Shown piece by piece: positions 47,398 to 54,926 of a stretch of DNA of 64,000 nucleotides; the stretch's first letter is position 1; each line of letters starts with the position of its first letter. The notes below the pieces were generated by a model, which saw nothing but the letters and a program-made list of their open reading frames with translations, did no database searches and had not been told where the DNA came from. Source of the stretch: Streptomyces sp. KL109B (GTDB taxonomy: Bacteria > Actinomycetota > Actinomycetes > Streptomycetales > Streptomycetaceae); contig NZ_JASERL010000004.1 in the NCBI RefSeq assembly GCF_030766935.1, positions 558,001-622,000 of the forward strand, given 5' to 3'. A program made the translations under genes and the position numbers.

Positions 47398-48711
47398 TCA
47401 GCCCGCGACGAAGGTGCCGGCGGCCTTGTCGTGGAGGCATTGGCGCCAGGGGCGGTCGATGGCGCCCCAGAGGACGCCGAGGAGGCCGACCGCCAGGACG
47501 CCCGGCACGCTGTAGACGAGCCAGCGCTTGAGGGCCGAGGGGAACGACGGCGCCTCGTGCTCCTCGATGTCACGGACCGTCAGGCCCAGCAGCTTCTTGC
47601 CGAGCGTGTAGCCCCACTTCGACGTCGGCAGCGCCTCGTACAGCGTGCCGAAGATCAGCAGCACCGCGAGCACGATGCCCAGGTACGTCCCCGTCGTGCC
47701 GTCGATCAGCCAGACCGTCATCTCGTGGCCCGAGGCCTTCGCCGCGTCGATCTTCTCGTTGATGTGGTCGACGGCCTTGGTCCCGAACGGGACCGCGACG
47801 GTCGCGGTGACCGCTCCGACGACGACCGAGTCGATGAGCCGCGCCGCGAACCGCTTGCCGAGACCGGCGGGCCGCGCCGCCGCCGCGGCCTGCGCCGCCG
47901 CGAGGAACGGGTCGGTGGCCACCGGCTTGAAGGGCGTCACCGGCGCGTTCGGGGCGGCGGCCGGTGCCGCTTGGGGTGCCTGCTGGGCCCAGGAGGGGGA
48001 GCCGCCGCCCGGGCCCTGGGTCATGGGGCTTTGGAGGTGTGCCTGGGATGGCTGGGATGCCTGGGGTGGCTGGGGGGCCTGGGGCGGTTGGGGGTGTTGC
48101 GGCTGTTGTGGGGGGACGGCCGGCTGGGGGTTGAGGCCCGCGTGGGACTGGGCCTCGGAGTGGGGCGGGGGCGTGGGCCGGCCGCTCTGGGCGTCCTGCT
48201 TGGGCAGCGTACGGAACGCCATCGTGCCGTCGTTGGCCTCCGGCTTCGGGCGCATGGCGCGCATCCTGACCGTGCCGTCGGTGCGCTCCTCGGGCTCCGG
48301 CTCGGCGGTCTCGGCGCCCGGCGGCGCACCCCAGGACACCCGGGCGCTCTGCTCGGCGCCGAATCCCGCCTGCCGCGCGGCGTTGGCCTGCCACGCGGAT
48401 GCCGGTTCGGGCGCGCCGGTTCCGGTTCCGGTTTCGGGTGCGCCCATCTCCGTATGTACGGAGGGTTCCTCGTCGAGGAAGACGGGGCCTGTCTCCTCCG
48501 CGGGAGGCGGCTCGGACGTCGCGGTGGGGGCGGGGGCGGCGCCCGCTCCCGACGGGGTCGGCAGGGACTCTCCGTCGGTGGGGGCGGGGCGACTGGTGCC
48601 GGGAACCCACGCAGCCCCGTTCCAGTACCGGACATATCCGGGAATGGACGGATCGGGGTAGTAGCCTTCGCGGGGCCTGTCGTCGCCGGGGGCCGGGGTT
48701 GGGGCACTCAT
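47398..48711 (-). CDS. RDD family membrane protein with N-terminal DUF2510 domain
   Basis: 437 residues from ATG 48711. The DUF2510 motif GYYPDPSIPGYVRYWNGAAWVPGT is at ~16-39. A ~210-residue disordered linker rich in Pro, Ala, Gln and Glu follows. The C-terminal RDD domain has GLGKRFAARLIDSVVVGAVTATVAVPF, KWGYTLGKKLLGLTVRDIE and RWLVYSVPGVLAVGLLGVLWG, and the terminal CLHDKAAGTFV block matches the neighbouring RDD protein, so the two C-termini are paralogous. Confidence 0.9.
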   Translation of the reverse strand: MSAPTPAPGDDRPREGYYPDPSIPGYVRYWNGAAWVPGTSRPAPTDGESLPTPSGAGAAPAPTATSEPPPAEETGPVFLDEEPSVHTEMGAPETGTGTGAPEPASAWQANAARQAGFGAEQSARVSWGAPPGAETAEPEPEERTDGTVRMRAMRPKPEANDGTMAFRTLPKQDAQSGRPTPPPHSEAQSHAGLNPQPAVPPQQPQHPQPPQAPQPPQASQPSQAHLQSPMTQGPGGGSPSWAQQAPQAAPAAAPNAPVTPFKPVATDPFLAAAQAAAAARPAGLGKRFAARLIDSVVVGAVTATVAVPFGTKAVDHINEKIDAAKASGHEMTVWLIDGTTGTYLGIVLAVLLIFGTLYEALPTSKWGYTLGKKLLGLTVRDIEEHEAPSFPSALKRWLVYSVPGVLAVGLLGVLWGAIDRPWRQCLHDKAAGTFVAG

Positions 48712-48934
48712 GTCCGTCGTCCCGTATCTGCTCGGGGGTCTTGTTGTGGGGTCCACATCTATCAGACCCCGGCGCTCACACGCGCCGCTCCGTCATTACG
48801 GACCACTTTCCGGGGAACCTGACACCTGCCCCGAAACGCGGAGAAGAATCTTCCGCGAACTCGCGTAATGCTCCCGGCAGATCGTCCTCTCACCTTCCAA
48901 CGGGCCCGCTCCGGGCTCGTACGAAGGAGAGGAA

Positions 48935-49438
48935 GTGCCCGACATGAACGCCCGCGACATGCACACCGTGGTGGAACGCGAACTGGAACTGAAGCTCGTG
49001 CTCTCGCCGGAGCGGAGCATCCCCGTCCCGGCCCGGCTCACCTACCGCATCGCCGATCCGTACGCCGTCCACATCGCGTTCCACATCGGCTCGCACCACC
49101 CGGTCCACTGGACGTTCGCCCGCGAGCTGCTCGTGGAGGGCGTGTTCCGGCCGTGCGGGCACGGGGACGTGCGGGTGTGGCCGACGAAGGTGGACGGGCG
49201 CAGCGTGGTCCTTGTGGCGCTGAGTTCGCCGGACGGGGACGCGCTGCTCGAAGCGCCGGCCGCGCAGGTCTCGGCGTGGCTGGAGCGGACGCTGCGGGTG
49301 GTGCCGCCCGGCGCGGAGGCCGATCAGCTCGGCATCGACGACGCCCTGGCCGAACTGCTCGCCCCGACGCCTGCCGCCGACGACCTCTATCTGTGCGACC
49401 CGTGGCCCGGGGACGAGTCGTCCTCCGAGGAGCTGTGA
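48935..49438 (+). CDS. ssgG: SsgA-like sporulation/cell-division regulator, probably SsgG
   Basis: 167 residues from GTG 48935 with GGAG 5 nt upstream (ATG 48944 also possible). The SALP core is complete: ELELKLVLSPERSIPVPARLTYRIADPYAVHIAFHI, WTFARELLVEGVFRPCGHGDVRVWP and VVLVALSSPDGDALLEAP. It is longer than SsgB (137), with an extra acidic tail (CDPWPGDESSSEEL). SALPs control septum placement and spore-wall formation; SsgG of S. coelicolor affects correct septum positioning. The SsgG assignment rests on recalled synteny. Confidence 0.88.
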   Translation: MPDMNARDMHTVVERELELKLVLSPERSIPVPARLTYRIADPYAVHIAFHIGSHHPVHWTFARELLVEGVFRPCGHGDVRVWPTKVDGRSVVLVALSSPDGDALLEAPAAQVSAWLERTLRVVPPGAEADQLGIDDALAELLAPTPAADDLYLCDPWPGDESSSEEL

Positions 49439-49460
49439 GGCGCCTGCCACGGGGGTGGTG

Positions 49461-49649
49461 TCACTCGGCGGGGGTGCCGGGGGTCAGGGTGCCGGTGAGC
49501 GTCGTGCCGGCCAGGCCCGGGTCCGCGACCGCGGTGCCGACCGCGAGGCCGATCGAGGAGAGCGCGAGGGCGCCGACCAGTACGGCGGCGGTCGTCCGGC
49601 GGCGGCGGGCGGACTTGTGGGAGGCGCGGTCGGTGTCGCTGTGGCTCAT
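49461..49649 (-). CDS. small membrane or secreted peptide, unknown
   Basis: 62 residues. It starts MSHSDTDRASHKSARRRRTT, then a hydrophobic segment AAVLVGALALSSIGLAVGTAVA ending in an AxA-like site, then GLAGTTLTGTLTPGTPAE. This looks like a signal-peptide-plus-short-tail or single-anchor protein. No homologue recognised. Confidence 0.6.
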   Translation of the reverse strand: MSHSDTDRASHKSARRRRTTAAVLVGALALSSIGLAVGTAVADPGLAGTTLTGTLTPGTPAE

Positions 49650-49757
49650 GGATTCAGGATCCCGCCCAAGTGCGCCCCGTCACATGAGGCTTTCGTCCTT
49701 TATACGAACCGTACGTGACGGGGTGCGGGGTCTGCGGGGTCTGCGGGGTCCTGAACG

Positions 49758-51128
49758 TCAGAACAGTTTGCCGGGGTTGAGGAGGCCGAGCGGGTCGAAG
49801 GCCGCCTTCACCGCCTGCTGCATCTCGACGCCGACCGGGCCGAGTTCGCGGGCGAGCCACTCCTTCTTGAGTACGCCGACGCCGTGCTCGCCGGTGATGG
49901 TGCCGCCGAGTTCGAGGCCGAGCGCCATGATCTCGTCGAAGGACTCGCGGGCGCGGCGGCCCTCGTCGGCGTCCTGGGCGTCGAAGCAGACGGTGGGGTG
50001 GGTGTTGCCGTCGCCCGCGTGCGCGCACACGCCGATGGTGAGGTCGTACTTCTCGGCGATCCGCTCGACGCCTTCGAGGAGTTCGCCGAGCTTGGTGCGG
50101 GGCACGCACACGTCGTCGATCATCGTGGTGCCCTTGACCGCTTCGAGCGCGGTGAGCGACAACCGCCGTGCCTGGAGCAGCATTTCGGACTCCGCGGCGT
50201 CCTCGGCCGGTACGACCTGGGTGGCGCCGGCCGCTTCGCACAGCGCGCCGACGGCGGTGAGGTCGGCGGCCGGGTCGTGGGTGTCGAAGGCGGCGAGCAG
50301 CAGCCCCTCCGTGGTCTCCGGCAGGCCCATGTTCGCCATGTCGTTGACGGCCTTGACCGTCGTACGGTCCATGAGTTCCAGGAGCGACGGGACGTGTCCG
50401 GCCTCCATGATGCGGCAGACCGCGTCGCAGGCCGTGGCCGCCGATCCGAACTCGGCCGCGAGCACGAGCTGTTGGGGCGGCTGCGGCTTCAGTGCGAGCG
50501 TCGCCTTCACGACGATGCCGAGGCTGCCCTCGGAGCCGACGAAGAGCCGCGTGAGGTCGTAGCCTGCGACGCCCTTCGCGGTGCGCTTGCCGGTGTGCAT
50601 GAGGCGGCCGTCGGCGAGGACGACGTCGAGCCCGAGCACGTACTCCGCCGTCACGCCGTACTTCACGCAGCACAGGCCTCCGGAGGCCGTGCCGATGTTG
50701 CCGCCGATGGTGCACATCTCCCAGCTGGAGGGGTCCGGCGGGTAGTAGAGGCCGTGTTCGTTGACCGCGCGGGAGAGCGTGGCGTTGATGACGCCCGGTT
50801 CGACGACGGCGATCCGCTCGACCGGGTTGATCTCCAGGATGCGGTCCATCTTGGTGAGCGAGAGCACGATGCAGCCGTCGGAGGCGTTGGCCCCGCCCGA
50901 CAGGCCCGTGCGGGCGCCCTGCGGGACGACCGGGACGCGCAGCGCGGTGGCCGTGCGCATCACGTGCTGGACCTCTTCGACGGTGCGCGGGAGGACGACG
51001 ACGGCGGGGGCGCCGGCGTCGCAGAAGCTCGCCATGTCGTGGGCGTAGGAGGCGGTGACGTCGGCGTCCGTCAGGACCGCTTCCGTGGGCAGGCCCGTGC
51101 GGAGCGCTTCGATGAGTGTGCGGCTCAT
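49758..51128 (-). CDS. FAD-linked oxidase, glycolate/D-lactate oxidase subunit GlcD-like
   Basis: 456 residues from ATG 51128, GAAGGTG upstream. The PCMH-type FAD domain shows in AVVVLPRTVEEVQHVMRTA, VPVVPQGARTGLSGGANAS, NPVERIAVVEPGVINATLSRAV and TIGGNIGTASGGLCCVKYGVT. The C-terminal FAD-oxidase domain ends with CAHAGDGNTHPTV, GGTITGEHGVGVLKKEWL and FDPLGLLNPGKLF. It oxidises a 2-hydroxy acid; the exact substrate is unknown. A repeat pair separates it from the nitrile hydratase genes. Confidence 0.93.
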   Translation of the reverse strand: MSRTLIEALRTGLPTEAVLTDADVTASYAHDMASFCDAGAPAVVVLPRTVEEVQHVMRTATALRVPVVPQGARTGLSGGANASDGCIVLSLTKMDRILEINPVERIAVVEPGVINATLSRAVNEHGLYYPPDPSSWEMCTIGGNIGTASGGLCCVKYGVTAEYVLGLDVVLADGRLMHTGKRTAKGVAGYDLTRLFVGSEGSLGIVVKATLALKPQPPQQLVLAAEFGSAATACDAVCRIMEAGHVPSLLELMDRTTVKAVNDMANMGLPETTEGLLLAAFDTHDPAADLTAVGALCEAAGATQVVPAEDAAESEMLLQARRLSLTALEAVKGTTMIDDVCVPRTKLGELLEGVERIAEKYDLTIGVCAHAGDGNTHPTVCFDAQDADEGRRARESFDEIMALGLELGGTITGEHGVGVLKKEWLARELGPVGVEMQQAVKAAFDPLGLLNPGKLF

Positions 51129-51186
51129 GATCACACCTTCGCACTCCGTGCGACCTGTGTGAACCCCCTGCTGGGGCCCTCGATTT

Positions 51187-51292
51187 GAGCCCCTGCGCCT
51201 CAAGCCCCTGCGGCGATTGAGCAGGCGGCGCCGGTGTTGCGGTCGCGGGGCTCTGCCCCGGACCCCGCGCCTCAATCGCCGGCGGGGCTTGA
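51187..51292. repeat. dispersed GC-rich 3'-end repeats, copies 8-9
   Basis: A partial reverse unit (51187-51224) and a full forward unit (51246-51292) between the FAD oxidase start and the nitrile hydratase alpha gene end. Confidence 0.85.
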
Positions 51293-51309
51293 TTCAGCCG
51301 AACCGTCGG

Positions 51310-51897
51310 TCAGACGAGGGCCGTGCCGATCAGGCCGTTGCGGGTCACCAGGGACGCCAGGTCCGGCTCGCTGAGCTCACCCGTTCCGGCGGGACGCCTC
51401 GGTAGGACCATGTAGCGGGTTTCCGCGCTGGAGTCCCAGACCGTGATCCGTACGTCGTCCGGGAGGGACACGCCGAACTCGGCGAGTACCGCGCGGGGTT
51501 CACGTACGACGCGCGAGCGGTACGCCTCGCTCTTGTACCAGCCGGGCGACGGGCCGAGGAGGCGGAGCGGGTAGCAGGAGCACAGGGTGCACACGATCAT
51601 GTTGTGCTCGGATTCCGTGTTCTCGGCGACCCGCAGGCGCTGCGGCTGAACTCCCCCGGAGGAGAAGCCGAGTTCGGCCACGGCGGCCGAACCGTCCGCG
51701 AGCAGCCGCTGCTTGAACGCCGGGTCGGTCCAGGCGCGGGCCACGACCTTCGCGCCGTTGACCGGCGATGCGCCCGCGAGGAAGCCGTCGATGACCTCGT
51801 CGACGGCCTCGCCGCCGACGATTCCCTTGTCCTCCAACAGGCTTTCCAGGAGCCGTACTTGGCGGGAGATCACCGCGTCGACGTGGTCACCGGACAT
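51310..51897 (-). CDS. nitrile hydratase alpha-type subunit (cobalt type)
   Basis: 195 residues. The metal-claw motif VCTLCSCYP (Cys103, Cys106, Cys108) is the Thr-containing cobalt form (iron enzymes have CSLCSC). The motif is preceded by RVAENTESEHNMIV and followed by LRLLGPSPGWYKSEAYRSRVVREPRAVL. It hydrates nitriles to amides, or thiocyanate in SCNase relatives. The start overlaps the beta-C-like gene by 11 bp. It is the last gene of a three-gene set resembling ToyJKL. Confidence 0.93.
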   Translation of the reverse strand: MSGDHVDAVISRQVRLLESLLEDKGIVGGEAVDEVIDGFLAGASPVNGAKVVARAWTDPAFKQRLLADGSAAVAELGFSSGGVQPQRLRVAENTESEHNMIVCTLCSCYPLRLLGPSPGWYKSEAYRSRVVREPRAVLAEFGVSLPDDVRITVWDSSAETRYMVLPRRPAGTGELSEPDLASLVTRNGLIGTALV

Positions 51898-52207
51898 CGG
51901 CGTCGGCCTCCTCGGAAGGCAAGGGCTCCAGGTAGCTCTCGGACAGGTCGAGGACGACGTCGTGCTCGCCCTCGCCCTCACCCTCGCCCCACAGCTCGCG
52001 CGCCGCGAAGCGCACCGCGTAGATCATCTCGACGGGCGCGTCCTGCCGCCCCTGCGCGCGCACGTCGGCGAGCGGTGCCCGCCCCTCCGGCTCGACGACG
52101 ACGCCGAGTTTGCCGCGGGCGTAGCGCGGCAGGCGGGTGTGGTGCGGTGGGTCGTGGCGGTAGGTGCGGACCCGGTCCCCGGGTGCGTACGCGAGACGCT
52201 CAGGCAT
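51887..52207 (-). CDS. nitrile hydratase beta subunit, C-terminal-half protein
   Basis: 106 residues. SH3-like beta-C domain: YAPGDRVRTYRHDPPHHTRLPRYARGKLGVVV, then MIYAVRFAARELWGEGEGE and DVVLDLSESYLEP. In most nitrile hydratases this is fused to the N-terminal half; here it is a separate polypeptide as in thiocyanate hydrolase and toyocamycin nitrile hydratase. Overlaps both neighbours (8 and 11 bp). Confidence 0.92.
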   Translation of the reverse strand: MPERLAYAPGDRVRTYRHDPPHHTRLPRYARGKLGVVVEPEGRAPLADVRAQGRQDAPVEMIYAVRFAARELWGEGEGEGEHDVVLDLSESYLEPLPSEEADADVR

Positions 52208-52484
52208 GATCGAGCACCCCCGCCCCGATCAGGCCCTTGCGTTCGAGGAGCGTACGGATCGCGTGGAACCAGCGTTCGTAGTACGAGGCCGCCAGGTACT
52301 CCTGGGGCGGCATCGTCTCGATCGCGTCCCGGAACTCGTCGAGGTTGAAGACCTTCTGGACGAGCAGCACGCGCTGGAGCGCGAAGACCCGCGCCTCCCA
52401 GTCCGCGTGGAAGGGTTCGGCGTCGTCGGTGGTGTCGATGGCGCCGAACCCGGTCGTTCCGCCTACGTCGTTCATCCTGGCCAT
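52200..52484 (-). CDS. nitrile hydratase beta subunit, N-terminal-half protein
   Basis: 94 residues from ATG 52484 (ATG 52475 possible). Beta-N hallmarks: MNDVGGTTGFGAID, FHADWEARVFALQRVLLVQ, FRDAIETMPPQEYLAASYYERWFHAIRTLLERKGL. It is the first gene of the nitrile hydratase set. It lies 22 bp after hppD on the same strand, and a TAAGCT box sits 6 nt before the ATG, so it may be either cotranscribed or separately initiated. Confidence 0.92.
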   Translation of the reverse strand: MARMNDVGGTTGFGAIDTTDDAEPFHADWEARVFALQRVLLVQKVFNLDEFRDAIETMPPQEYLAASYYERWFHAIRTLLERKGLIGAGVLDHA

Positions 52485-52506
52485 GCGGCCAGCTTAGGAG
52501 CGGGCG

Positions 52507-53652
52507 TCAGAGATTTCCGCGCTTCTCCTGCTCGCGCTCGATCGCCTCGAACAGGGCCTTGAAGTTGCCCTTGCCGAAGCCCATGGAGCCGTGCCGCTCG
52601 ATCATCTCGAAGAAGACGGTCGGCTTGTCCTGGACCGGCTTGGTGAAGATCTGCAGCAGGTAGCCGTCCTCGTCGCGGTCGACGAGGATCTTCAGCTCGC
52701 GCAGTGTCTCGACGGGTACGCGGGTCTCGCCCGCCCATTCGCCGAGGGTGTCGTAGTACGAGTCGGGGGTGTCGAGGAACTGGACTCCCGCCGCGCGCAT
52801 GGCGCGTACGGACGCGACGATGTCGTTCGTGGCGAGCGCGATGTGCTGGACGCCGGCGCCGCCGTAGAACTCCAGGTACTCGTCGATCTGGGACTTCTTC
52901 TTGGCGATGGCCGGTTCGTTGATGGGGAACTTGACCTTGAGGGTGCCGTCGGCGACGACCTTCGACATCAGCGCGCTGTACTCGGTCGCGATGTCGTCGC
53001 CCACGAACTCCTTCATGTTCGTGAAGCCCATGACCTTGTTGTAGAAGGTCACCCACTCGTTCATTTTGCCGAGTTCGACGTTGCCTACGCAGTGGTCGAT
53101 GGCCTGGAAGGTGCGCTTGGCCGGGGGTTCGACGATGGGCGCGGCGGCCGTGAATCCGGGCAGGTAGGGGCCGTCGTAGCCGGTGCGCTCGACGAGTGTG
53201 TGGCGGGTCTTGCCGTACGTGGCGATGGCGGCGCGGACGACGGTGCCGTGCTCGTCCTTCGTCTCGTACGGCTCCTCGATGCCGCGGGCGCCGTGCTCGA
53301 CGGCGTAGGCGTACGCGGCGCGGGCGTCCGGGACCTCGATGGCGAGGTCGACGACGCCGTCGCCGTGCGCCGCGACGTGGTCGGCGAGGAAGTGGCCCCA
53401 GTCGGTCGACGCCTTGATGACGGACGTGAGGACGAAGCGGGCCGAGCCGTTGGTGAGGACGTAGGACGCCGTTTCGCGGCTGCCGTTCTCCGGTCCGGAG
53501 TAGGCGACGAGCTTCATGCCGAAGGCGGTGGAGTAGTAGTGCGCGGCCTGCTTGGCGTTGCCCACGGCGAAGACGACCGCGTCCATTCCCTTGACCGGGA
53601 AGGGGTCTGCCTGCCGTGCGGTGTCGGGAGTGCGGTGTGTGGTCTGCGTCAT
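52507..53652 (-). CDS. hppD: 4-hydroxyphenylpyruvate dioxygenase
   Basis: 381 residues, two VOC-type halves. The iron ligands lie in IDHCVGNV (His), GVQHIALATNDI (His) and FFEMIERHG (Glu), with the conserved C-terminal GFGKGNFKALFEAIEREQ. It converts 4-hydroxyphenylpyruvate to homogentisate in tyrosine catabolism. It is divergent from an AsnC/Lrp regulator with CGCAA-type repeats in between, and the nitrile hydratase genes follow. Confidence 0.97.
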   Translation of the reverse strand: MTQTTHRTPDTARQADPFPVKGMDAVVFAVGNAKQAAHYYSTAFGMKLVAYSGPENGSRETASYVLTNGSARFVLTSVIKASTDWGHFLADHVAAHGDGVVDLAIEVPDARAAYAYAVEHGARGIEEPYETKDEHGTVVRAAIATYGKTRHTLVERTGYDGPYLPGFTAAAPIVEPPAKRTFQAIDHCVGNVELGKMNEWVTFYNKVMGFTNMKEFVGDDIATEYSALMSKVVADGTLKVKFPINEPAIAKKKSQIDEYLEFYGGAGVQHIALATNDIVASVRAMRAAGVQFLDTPDSYYDTLGEWAGETRVPVETLRELKILVDRDEDGYLLQIFTKPVQDKPTVFFEMIERHGSMGFGKGNFKALFEAIEREQEKRGNL

Positions 53653-53673
53653 ACGGTGAGGTTCTCGCCGGTC

Positions 53674-53696
53674 CGCAAGGTGCGCAATAGTTTGCG
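53674..53696. promoter_or_regulatory. CGCAA repeats between hppD and the AsnC regulator
   Basis: CGCAA at 53674 and 53683 and inverted TTGCG at 53692, i.e. CGCAA-N4-TTGCG plus a direct copy 9 bp away; more GCAA/TTGC boxes occur to 53712. This phased pattern suits an Lrp/AsnC octamer site. Confidence 0.5.
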
Positions 53697-53773
53697 TTTT
53701 TGCTGGGCAATGTGACCAGTGGCCTGCCCATTTCCGCGGGCTTCTTGTACAGGATGACTACCCCGGAGGGCCC

Positions 53774-54244
53774 ATGGCGATCGACGATCTGGACGGGCGG
53801 CTCATCGTGCTCCTCGCGCGCGAGCCGCGGATCGGTGTCCTTGAGATGTCCCGGCGGCTCGGTGTCGCGCGGGGCACCGCGCAGGCCAGGCTCGACCGGC
53901 TTACCTCGAACGGAGTCATCCGCGGCTTCGGCCCCCAGGTGGACCCGGCCGCCCTCGGCTATCCCGTCACCGCGTTCGCGACGTTGCAGATCAGGCAGGG
54001 GCAAGGGCCCGACGTCAGGACCCATTTGGGAGGCGTGCCGGAGGTCCTGGAACTGCACACGACGACCGGCAGCGGGGACATGCTGTGCCGGCTCGTGGCG
54101 CGCTCGAACGCGGATCTTCAACGTGTGATCGACCGGGTTGTCGGTTTTGATGGCATCGTCCGGGCTTCCACGGCGATCGTCATGGAAAATCCTGTTCCGC
54201 TGCGGATCATCCCGCTCGTGGAGCAGGCGTCAGGAGATTCCTGA
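53774..54244 (+). CDS. Lrp/AsnC family transcriptional regulator
   Basis: 156 residues; CGGAGGG precedes ATG 53774. The N-terminal helix-turn-helix is AIDDLDGRLIVLLAREPRIGVLEMSRRLGVARGTAQARLDRLTSNGVI. The C-terminal RAM (ligand-sensing) domain includes VTAFATLQIRQG, LHTTTGSGDMLCRLVARSNADLQRVIDRVVGFDGI and TAIVMENPVPLR. The divergent arrangement predicts control of hppD by an aromatic amino acid or its keto acid (inference). Confidence 0.93.
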   Translation: MAIDDLDGRLIVLLAREPRIGVLEMSRRLGVARGTAQARLDRLTSNGVIRGFGPQVDPAALGYPVTAFATLQIRQGQGPDVRTHLGGVPEVLELHTTTGSGDMLCRLVARSNADLQRVIDRVVGFDGIVRASTAIVMENPVPLRIIPLVEQASGDS

Positions 54245-54278
54245 CGGCTATCCGAGCACCGCCCGGGAGTGAGGCGCG

Positions 54279-54926
54279 ATGAACTTCTGGGACTATCTGG
54301 CCGCCCGGCACCAGCAACTGCTCGCCGACGCCTATCAGCACGCGAGCGCCGTCTTCCAGTGCATGGTCCTCGCGACCCTGATCGGCATCGTCATCGGCAT
54401 CTTCGCGTACCGCAGCGAATGGGCCGGGAACCTGGCGACGACCGCCACCTCGACCATTCTCACCATTCCTTCGCTCGCCATGATCGGTCTGCTGATCCCG
54501 ATCGTGGGCCTCGGCGTCGCGCCGACCGTCATCGCGCTGACCCTGTACGGGCTCCTTCCGATCGTGCGGAACGCGATCGTGGGCCTGCGCGGCGTCGACC
54601 CCGCGCTGATCGACGCGGCGACGGGCATCGGGATGTCGCGCACGGCCCGCCTGTTCAAGGTGGAGCTGCCGCTCGCCTGGCCGCCGATCCTCACCGGGAT
54701 CCGGGTCTCCACGCAGATGCTGATGGGCATCGCCGCCATCGCCGCGTTCGCCTCCGGGCCCGGCCTCGGCAACGAGATCTTCCGCGGCATCGCCTCCCTG
54801 GGCAGCGCCAACGCGCTCAACCAGGTGCTCGCCGGGACGCTCGGCATCATCATCCTCGCCCTGCTCTTCGACGCCGCGTACGTCCTCATCGGACGGCTGA
54901 CCATCCCGAGGGGGATCCGTGCCTGA
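54279..54926 (+). CDS. osmoprotectant ABC transporter permease (OpuCB/ProW type)
   Basis: 215 residues, about five helices. The BPD-type EAA loop is NAIVGLRGVDPALIDAATGIGMSRTARLFKVELPLAWPPILTGIR. LTIPSLAMIGLLIPIVGLG and the MLMGIAAIAAFASGPGLG block are typical of glycine-betaine permeases. First gene of a four-gene operon; overlaps the ATPase start by 8 bp. Confidence 0.93.
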   Translation: MNFWDYLAARHQQLLADAYQHASAVFQCMVLATLIGIVIGIFAYRSEWAGNLATTATSTILTIPSLAMIGLLIPIVGLGVAPTVIALTLYGLLPIVRNAIVGLRGVDPALIDAATGIGMSRTARLFKVELPLAWPPILTGIRVSTQMLMGIAAIAAFASGPGLGNEIFRGIASLGSANALNQVLAGTLGIIILALLFDAAYVLIGRLTIPRGIRA

